NCBI RefSeq assembly: GCF_003667705.1
Contig: NZ_CP033019.1
Location: 4,526,001 to 4,590,000, forward strand
Direction of reading: 5' to 3'
Source of the DNA: Janthinobacterium agaricidamnosum
GTDB lineage: Bacteria; Pseudomonadota; Gammaproteobacteria; Burkholderiales; Burkholderiaceae_D
Length of the DNA stretch: 64,000 nucleotides
The notes under the pieces were generated by a model. It was not told the origin of the DNA, made no database searches, and was given only the letters and a program-made list of their open reading frames with translations. Below are positions 41,652 to 48,900 of the stretch, piece by piece (position 1 is the stretch's first letter; each line of letters opens with the position of its first letter). The position numbers were made by a program, and so were the translations under genes.

Positions 41652-43178
41652 ATGCCCACTTCCGCGATCAGGACACTCATGCTCGGCTGCGCCAGCTTAT
41701 GGCTGCTGAGCGCTTGCTCGACACTCGACGTCGGCACGGCCAAGCTTTCCACGGCAGAGGTCCGCGCCACGCTGCAGGACGACAAGGCGGCCCTGGCGCG
41801 CGACGTGGAGGCGCTGAACGGCCCCCTGACCCTCGATGGCGCCATCGCCCGCGCCATCAAATACAACGCCGAACGCCGCTACAAGGCCATGGAGGAAGCC
41901 GTTGCCATGGGCACCTTCGAGGCAGGGCAGTTCGACATGCTGCCCAAGCTGATCGCCTCGGCCGGCTACCGCGACCGCAACAATGACCTGATCACGCGCA
42001 GCGTCGATTCCGTCACGGGCGCGCCGTCGCTGGCCAATCCCTACATCTCGTCCAGCCGCCAGGTGCTGAGCACGGAACTGGGCATTTCCTGGAGCCTGCT
42101 CGATTTCGGCCAGAGCTACTACGCGGCGCGGCAGAATGCGGACCGCGTGATGATCGCCGGCGAGCGCCGCCGCAAGGCCCTGCACAACCTGATACTCGAC
42201 GTGCGCACCGCCTACTGGCGCGTGGTGGCGGCGCAGAAGCTGGTGCCCCTGCTGCGCAGCACCATCGCCGAATCGGAAGCGGCCCTGAAGGATGCGCGCA
42301 CGGCGGAGAGCGACCGCATCCGTTCGCCACTGGAACCGTTGCGCTACCAGCGCCAGCTGCTGGAAAACCTGCGCCTGCTGGAAACCATCGAACAGGAACT
42401 GTCGACGGCGCGCGTGGAACTGGCGGCCCTGACCGCCCTGCCGCTGAGCAGCGGCTATAGCGTGGTCGAAGCGGGCGGCGACGTCAATACGGCCTGGCTG
42501 AACCAGCCGATCGAAAAAATGGAAGAAGTGGCGCTGCTGCGCAATCCCGACCTGCGCGAAGGCATCTACAACGCCCGCATCGCCCAGCAGGAAACCCGGC
42601 GCACCATGCTCAAGCTGTTCCCCGGCCTGTCATTCAACTATGGCGTCAAGCACAGCAACGACGATTACCTGATCCACCAGAACTGGAACGAGGCCGGTGC
42701 GCAGATCTCGTTCAACCTGCTGGGCCTGTTATCGGCGCCGGCGCAGATGCGCCTGGCCGACGCGGGCGTGAGCCTGGCCAACCAGCGCCGCATGGCCATG
42801 CAGATGGCTGTGCTGAGCCAGCTTCATATTGCTCGTCAGCAATACGCCAACACGGCCCGCCAGTATGAGCGCGCCGACGCCATCGCCGAAGTGGACGGGC
42901 GTATCGCCCAGCACATCGCCAACCAGGCCGAGGCGCAGAAACAGTCGGCGCTGGACCGCATTTCGCAGCAAAGCACGGCCGTCCTGTCGCAGCTGCGCCG
43001 CTACCAGGCACTGTCGAACGCGCAGGCCGCCGCATCGCGCCTGCAAGCGACCCTGGGCATGGAACCGGTGGTCAACGGCTCGTCCGACATGCCGCTGGCC
43101 GAACTGACGGCGGCCGTCGCGCAATCGCTGCAGACCTGGAACCAGGCACAGCTGCCATCACCTGAGGACCGTCCATGA
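41652..43178 (+). CDS. TolC-family outer membrane efflux lipoprotein
   Basis: This 508-residue outer-membrane channel of the OEP/TolC type has a lipoprotein signal, MPTSAIRTLMLGCASLWLLS then AC, with the lipobox LLSAC. The frame also has an ATG at 41625; either start gives the same lipobox. The two OEP repeats are visible: the first around LTLDGAIARAIKYNAERRYK and LGISWSLLDFGQSYYAARQN, the second around EVALLRNPDLREGIYNARIA and AGAQISFNLLGLLSAPAQMR. Long coiled-coil helices lie between. It overlaps the adaptor gene by four bases. No inner-membrane pump ATPase gene is in the cluster. Confidence 0.88.
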   Translation: MPTSAIRTLMLGCASLWLLSACSTLDVGTAKLSTAEVRATLQDDKAALARDVEALNGPLTLDGAIARAIKYNAERRYKAMEEAVAMGTFEAGQFDMLPKLIASAGYRDRNNDLITRSVDSVTGAPSLANPYISSSRQVLSTELGISWSLLDFGQSYYAARQNADRVMIAGERRRKALHNLILDVRTAYWRVVAAQKLVPLLRSTIAESEAALKDARTAESDRIRSPLEPLRYQRQLLENLRLLETIEQELSTARVELAALTALPLSSGYSVVEAGGDVNTAWLNQPIEKMEEVALLRNPDLREGIYNARIAQQETRRTMLKLFPGLSFNYGVKHSNDDYLIHQNWNEAGAQISFNLLGLLSAPAQMRLADAGVSLANQRRMAMQMAVLSQLHIARQQYANTARQYERADAIAEVDGRIAQHIANQAEAQKQSALDRISQQSTAVLSQLRRYQALSNAQAAASRLQATLGMEPVVNGSSDMPLAELTAAVAQSLQTWNQAQLPSPEDRP

Positions 43179-43957
43179 AGTTGGTCGCACCCGCAATACG
43201 CATGACCCTGGCCGGCGCGCTGGCCCTGACCTTGCAGCACACCGCGCTGGCCGCCGCGCCGCAGCCGGCCAGCGCCGGCGCCACGCTGGAAACGCGGGAA
43301 ATCCGCGCCCAGCTGGCGCCGCGCCGCTACACCACCCTGGCCGCCGAGATCGGCGCCAAGATCAACCGCCTGCCGCTGCCGGAAGGCGCGGCCTTCAAGC
43401 AGGGACAGTTGCTGGTGCAGTTCGACTGCGTGCTGCAGCAGGCGCAGCTGGCCAAGGCGGAAGCGGCGCGGATGGCGGCCGAGACCAACTGGCAGGGCAA
43501 CCAGAAACTCGCCGACCTCAATTCCGTGGGCAAGGTCGAACTCGACATTTCCAGGGCCGAAGCGCTCAAGGCGCAGGCCGAAGTGGCCGCCAACCGGGCA
43601 TTGCTGGGCAAATGCCAGATCGTCGCGCCGTTCGCCGGCCGCATCGCCGAGCAGAAGGCGCGCGAACAGCAGTACGTGCAGCCGGGCCAGGCCCTGCTGG
43701 AAATTCTGGACGACAGCACCCTGGTGCTGGAATTCATCATTCCATCTCGCTGGATGAGCTGGGTGCGCAACGGCACGCCCTTCCAGGTCAGCATCGACGA
43801 AACGGGCAAGAGCTATCCGGCCAAGGTGCAGCGCATTGGCGCCCGCGTCGACCCCGTCAGCCAGTCCGTCAAGCTGAGCGCCGTCATCGACGGGCGCTTC
43901 GGCGAACTGGTGGCCGGCATGAGCGGCAAGGTGCTGATGCAGCCGCCGGCAAAATGA
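43175..43957 (+). CDS. Periplasmic adaptor (HlyD/AcrA-like)
   Basis: This 260-residue membrane-fusion protein has a cleavable-looking signal (MTLAGALALTLQHTALAA) and no other membrane helix, so it is probably periplasmic. The lipoyl-like half is INRLPLPEGAAFKQGQLLVQ, then a helical hairpin, then the second half CQIVAPFAGRIAEQKAREQQ with YVQPGQALLEI. A beta-barrel and a proximal domain (AKVQRIGARVDPVSQSVKLS) end the chain. It is short for the family. The four-base overlap with the tolC-like gene indicates coupled expression as an adaptor-channel pair. Confidence 0.87.
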   Translation: MKLVAPAIRMTLAGALALTLQHTALAAAPQPASAGATLETREIRAQLAPRRYTTLAAEIGAKINRLPLPEGAAFKQGQLLVQFDCVLQQAQLAKAEAARMAAETNWQGNQKLADLNSVGKVELDISRAEALKAQAEVAANRALLGKCQIVAPFAGRIAEQKAREQQYVQPGQALLEILDDSTLVLEFIIPSRWMSWVRNGTPFQVSIDETGKSYPAKVQRIGARVDPVSQSVKLSAVIDGRFGELVAGMSGKVLMQPPAK

Positions 43958-43991
43958 TTTTTTCACCCTGCTTAGACCAAAAGGAGAGCCC

Positions 43992-44840
43992 ATGAAATCT
44001 CGTCCGCACCGCGTCGCCCGCTGCCTGACGCTCGCTGCCGTCGCCGCAGCCGCAGCCAGCTGGAGCACAGCCAGCTATGCCTGCCCCGCCGAACCCTATG
44101 TTTCCAGCATCTGCGTGATGGCCTGGACCCGCAATGACCTGTACGGCTACTTGCCGGCCAACGGCCAGTCCCTCAACGTCAACCAGAATGCCGCGCTGTA
44201 CTCGCTGCTGGGCACGACCTATGGCGGCAGCGGCAACACCACCTTCAACCTGCCGGACCTGCGCGGCCGCACCGTGATCGGTGCCGGCACCGTCGACGCC
44301 AACACCAGCTACACGGTGGGCCAGAAGGTAGGCACCGTCAGCGCCACCCTGACCATGGCCAATCTGCCGGCCCATGCGCATACCTTGCCGGCGGTCGACT
44401 TGAGCAAGGTCAGCGGCTCGGTCAACCTGGCTCAGACGACCGGCACGCCCACCACCATTTCGATGGCGCCCGTCACCTACACCGCCAATACCAGTGCGCT
44501 GACACTGACGCTGAAAGCCAGCAGCGCCGCGGGTGCGTCGGCCACGCCGCTGGCCGGCGGCGTGCCGGGAGCGGTAAATACCCCGGTGGCGAAGCTGTAT
44601 AACACCAGCGCACCCGACGTGGTCATGGGCGGCGGCTCCCTGGGCGGCAGCATTACCGTCACCTCCGCCGGCTCGCCTGCCATTACGCTGGCCGGTACCG
44701 CCCCGGTGACGCTGAACGGCTCCCTGCCGGCAGCCGTCAGCGGCCCTGCAGGCACGGGCGCCGCGTTCAGCATCATGCAGCCGTCCATGGCCATGTATTA
44801 CTACATCGCCTCCGTCGGCATCTACCCGCAGTCGAACTGA
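43992..44840 (+). CDS. Exported phage tail-collar domain protein
   Basis: This 282-residue protein has a signal peptide (SRPHRVARCLTLAAVAAAAA, ending WSTASYA), followed at about residues 50-92 by a tail-collar domain with the family pattern GYLPANGQSLNVNQNAALYS, then LLGTTYGGSGNTTFNLPDLR and GRTVIGAG. Tail-collar (microcystin-dependent-protein type) folds normally sit at phage or contractile-injection tips. The rest is Ser/Thr/Ala-rich with repeated small beta motifs and ends MAMYYYIASVGIYPQSN. An export signal on such a domain is unusual. The position inside the adaptor/adhesin operon suggests a secreted or surface tip component; that is inference. Confidence 0.8.
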   Translation: MKSRPHRVARCLTLAAVAAAAASWSTASYACPAEPYVSSICVMAWTRNDLYGYLPANGQSLNVNQNAALYSLLGTTYGGSGNTTFNLPDLRGRTVIGAGTVDANTSYTVGQKVGTVSATLTMANLPAHAHTLPAVDLSKVSGSVNLAQTTGTPTTISMAPVTYTANTSALTLTLKASSAAGASATPLAGGVPGAVNTPVAKLYNTSAPDVVMGGGSLGGSITVTSAGSPAITLAGTAPVTLNGSLPAAVSGPAGTGAAFSIMQPSMAMYYYIASVGIYPQSN

Positions 44841-44869
44841 CGGACCTCGCCACCTAACCTTGTGTTGCG

Positions 44870-44894
44870 CGGCCGCCTCCGAGCGGAGCGGCCG
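44870..44894 (+). other. Strong GC stem-loop between collar and Sel1 genes
   Basis: CGGCCG (44870-44875) and CTCCG (44877-44881) pair with CGGAG (44884-44888) and CGGCCG (44889-44894), with a bulged C. It ends 11 bases before the next ATG and may reduce translation of that gene or protect the upstream mRNA. No T-run follows. Confidence 0.55.
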
Positions 44895-44905
44895 CCGAAA
44901 TCATC

Positions 44906-45919
44906 ATGCAGCCATACCGCCTCTTTCAAGTCTTGCTGTCCCTGACGCTGCTGGCGGCGCCGGGCGCGCGCGCCGGGCGGCCGGCCGACCATGCCCTGCC
45001 GCTGCAAGCCGCATATGCCTTGCTGGCCAAGGGCGACTATGCCAACGCCTACCCGGCCTTCCTGCGCCACGCGGAGAACAATCCCCTCGCCCAGTTCACC
45101 CTGGCCCAGTTCCACCAGAATGGCTGGGGCCGGCCAGCCGACCCCGACGCCGCCTGCGCGTGGTTCGGCAAGGCCGCCCAGGGCAAGATACCGACGGCCC
45201 TGCATTTCGCCGGCGACTGCCTGATGCGCACTCCGGACGCGCCAGGCAATGCCGCCGCCGCGCTGACCAGCTACCTGGCCGCCGCCGCGAACGGCCACCT
45301 CATTTCACTGTGCTCGGCCAGCGAATTCTATGTCCGCGGCCGCTACGTCGCCCGGGACGTGCCGCACGGCCTGGCGCTGTGCGCCCAGGCGGCGCAGGCC
45401 GGTTCGCCGCCGGCCATGCTGAAACTGGCCAATTACCTGCGCAACGACCGCGACGTGCCGCACGACGCGGCCATGGCGCGCCACTGGTACCGCATGGCGG
45501 CGGAACGCCAGGTCGACGAGGCGCGCTACCAGCTGGCCATCATGCAAGCGCAGGGAGAAGGCGGCGAAGCCGAGGGCGAGGCGGCGCTGCTTGCCCTGGA
45601 AGAACTGGCGAGCAAGGGCTACGTCCCCGCCTACCTGCCCACGGCGACGCTGTACGCCCATCTGCCGCCCGACGCCGATACGGGCGCGCCCGGCGCCGCC
45701 AACCTGGCCAAGACCTATCTGTGGGCCAGCGCCGCCCGCAGCCGCCTGAGCGACCCCGCCCTGCAAGACCAGGCGCGGCAGCTGCAAGACCAGGTGCTGG
45801 CCATCATGCCGCCCGAATGGCGGCCGGCGCTCGACCGCAAGATCGACGCCCACCTCGCCCAATTCGCCGCCCCGGGCACGCCGCTCAAGCGCGCCCGTCA
45901 CGTATCACCAGGAGCCTGA
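44906..45919 (+). CDS. Sel1-repeat (TPR-like) exported protein
   Basis: This 337-residue protein has a signal peptide (MQPYRLFQVLLSLTLLAAPG, ending ARA). The mature part consists of Sel1-like helical repeats, for example QFTLAQFHQNGWGRPADPDA, then ACAWFGKAAQGK, and AMARHWYRMAAERQVDEARY. Such proteins usually act as periplasmic scaffolds. It follows the collar gene after a stem-loop and is one base upstream of the giant protein gene. It probably takes part in assembling or holding the exported product. That role is inferred from context. Confidence 0.82.
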   Translation: MQPYRLFQVLLSLTLLAAPGARAGRPADHALPLQAAYALLAKGDYANAYPAFLRHAENNPLAQFTLAQFHQNGWGRPADPDAACAWFGKAAQGKIPTALHFAGDCLMRTPDAPGNAAAALTSYLAAAANGHLISLCSASEFYVRGRYVARDVPHGLALCAQAAQAGSPPAMLKLANYLRNDRDVPHDAAMARHWYRMAAERQVDEARYQLAIMQAQGEGGEAEGEAALLALEELASKGYVPAYLPTATLYAHLPPDADTGAPGAANLAKTYLWASAARSRLSDPALQDQARQLQDQVLAIMPPEWRPALDRKIDAHLAQFAAPGTPLKRARHVSPGA

Positions 45920-45920
45920 C

Positions 45921-48900
45921 ATGAACCATCCCCTCTTCCCTGCCGCGGCAACGACTTCCGTACGCCGTCCGCTGCGCCGCGCCTCGCAACTGCTGCCGCT
46001 GGAGCAGCGCTTCATGTTCGACGGCGCCGTAGCCGACGCCGCCCACGCGGCGCAGGCGCACGAAAGCGCGCCGCCGCTGCCGCCAGCCGTCACGGTGCGC
46101 GCGGCCGAGCCGGCCAAGGACCAGGGCAAGAAGGAAGTGGTGCTGATCGACACCTCGGTGGCCAACTACAAGAGCCTGGAGGCGGGCGTGCGCGCCGGCG
46201 TCGGCATCGTCGAATTCGACGGCAGCCGTGACGGCCTGGCGCAGATCGCGCAATGGGCGGCCAGCCAGAGCGGAATCGACGCGATCCACATCCTGTCGCA
46301 TGGATCCGAAGGCACCATCAATCTCGGCACCGCGCGCCTGACCGATGCCTCCCTGTCGTCGGCTGCCGTCCAATCGGAACTGGCGCAGCTGGGCCAGGCC
46401 CTGAGCGCCGACGGCGACTTGCTGCTGTATGGCTGCGATGTCGCCGCCGGCGGCCATAACGCGCTGATCGCAGACCTGGCGCGCATCACGGGCGCCGATG
46501 TCGCGGCGTCGCGCGACGCCACCGGCGCGGCAGCCATCGGCGGCAACTGGACGCTCGAAGCGCATGCCGGCAAGATCGACACCAAAGCGCTGGACATCGC
46601 CGACTACCAGGGCCTGCTCACACAGGTCAGCTTCTCCGGCAGCGACGCCGACTACAGCTCGACCACCGTGGTCAAACAGGTTAACGGCCAAAACGTCACG
46701 TTTTACGGCGGCGCCAGCGCCGGCGGCCTGGGCATTGACGGCACCTATGGCACCGACGGGCTGTATGCCTACCAGGGGCCCACCAATGAAGTCAGGCTGA
46801 CGGTCACCATCGCTTCCGGCTACACCTTCGACATCAGCTCGTTCGATGTCGGCGTCCTGACCGGCTCGCTGACGATCAACTTAACGTATGGCAACAACAC
46901 CACAGACACGCTCACCGTGAACTCGCTGGCCAACGGCTGGCAGACCCTGCTCAATTCCGGCCTGAGCAAACCGATCAACGACGTCAAGCAGGTGGTGTTC
47001 AGTTCCGGCGATTTCGGTCTGTTCCAGAATTTCGACATCACCGACGTCAAGGCTATTTCGCACCCGCCCACGGTCACGGTCAGCAGCGCCAGCCTGTCGG
47101 ACGACACCGGCACCAGCGGCAGCGACTTCATCACCAAGACCGCCGCGCAAATCATCAGCGGCACGCTGTCGACCACGCTGAGCACGGGCGAAAAGGTCCA
47201 GGTGTCATATGACAACGGCAGCAGCTGGAGCGACGCGACCACCTACACGATCGGCTCCAGCAGCTGGAGCACCGTCACCACGCTGGCCGGCAGCAGCACC
47301 TTCCAGGCCCGGGTCACCAACGCCGACGGCTCCAGCACCGCCTACACGCACAGCTACACGCTCGACACCACGGCGCCGACCACGTCCTTCACCGGCATCT
47401 CCTTGTCGGACGACACCGGCATCAACAGTACCGACTTCATCACCAAGACGCCAGGCCAGACCATCACCGCCACGCTCAGCGGCGCGCCGGCCGGCACCGA
47501 CGTGGTCTGGGGGTCGCTGGACGGCGGCAGCAGCTGGACCAACATCACGAGCAAGGTGTCCGGCACCACGCTGACCTGGAACGGCGCCACCCTGGGCGCA
47601 GGCAGCAACGCCATCATGTTCAAGGTGACCGACGCGGCGGGCAACGACAGTTCGCTGAGCTTCCAGAACTACACGCTCGATACCACCGCGCCCACCACCA
47701 GCGTGGCCACGGTCAGCTTTTCGGCCGATACCGGCACGTCGCCGACCGACTTCATCACCAAAACGGCGGCGCAGACCATCAGCGGCACCCTGTCGGCCAA
47801 CCTGGCCAGCGGCGAGAGCGTGCTCGTCTCGCTCGACAACGGCACCACCTGGGCCGCCGCCAGCGCCACCGTGGGCCAGAACACCTGGTCGCTGGCCCGC
47901 ACGCTCAGCGCCAGCAGCACGCTGAAGGTCAAGGTCAGCGACACGGCCGGCAACGACGGCGCCGTGCTGTCGCAAGCCTATACCTTCGACACCGGTTCGC
48001 CGACGATCACCTTCAACGGCCTGGCGCTGTCGGCCGACACGGGCTCCAGCGCCAGCGACTTCATCACCAAGATCGCGGCGCAGACCATCGGCGCCACCCT
48101 GAGCACCACCTTGGCCGCCGGCGACATCGTCTACGGCTCGCTGGACAACGGCGGCAGCTGGACCGACATCACCAGCAAGGTCAGCGGCACGAGCCTGAGC
48201 TGGAACGGCGTCACCTTGGCCGGCAGCGACACGCTGCAGCTGAAGGTCGTCGACGCCGCCGGCAACACCGGCAGCGTCAAGACCCAGGCCTACATGTTCG
48301 ATACCAGCACGCCGGCCACGCCCGGCACACCGGTGCTGGCCACGGCCAGCGACACCGGCGTGCAGAACAACGACAGCATCACCAGCGACACCACGCCGAC
48401 GCTGAGCGGCACGGCCGAGAACGGCAGCACCGTCACCGTGTTCGACGGCGCCACGCTGCTGGGCACCGTCACCGCCGGCGCCGGCGGCTGGACGCTGACC
48501 ACCGGCGCGCTGGCCCAAGGCTCCCACATCATCACGGTCGTGTCCACCGACACCGCCGGCAACGCCTCGGCCGCCTCGGCCGCGCTGACGATCGCGGTCG
48601 ACACCACCGCCCCGGCCGTCGCCACGGTGGCGGTGCCGGCCAACGGCACCTACTACAGCGGCGGCGCGCTGGACTTCACGGTCAACTTCGACGAGGCCGT
48701 CCTTGTCGACACCACCGGCGGCACGCCGCGCATCGCCCTCGTGGTCGGCGCCACTACCCGCTACGCCGACTACGTGTCCGGCTCCGGCACCAGCGCGCTG
48801 CTGTTCCGCTACACCGTGCCCAGCGGCGACATCGACGCCAACGGCATCACGGTCGGCGCACTGTCGACCCACGGCGGCACGCTGCGCGACACGGCAGGCA

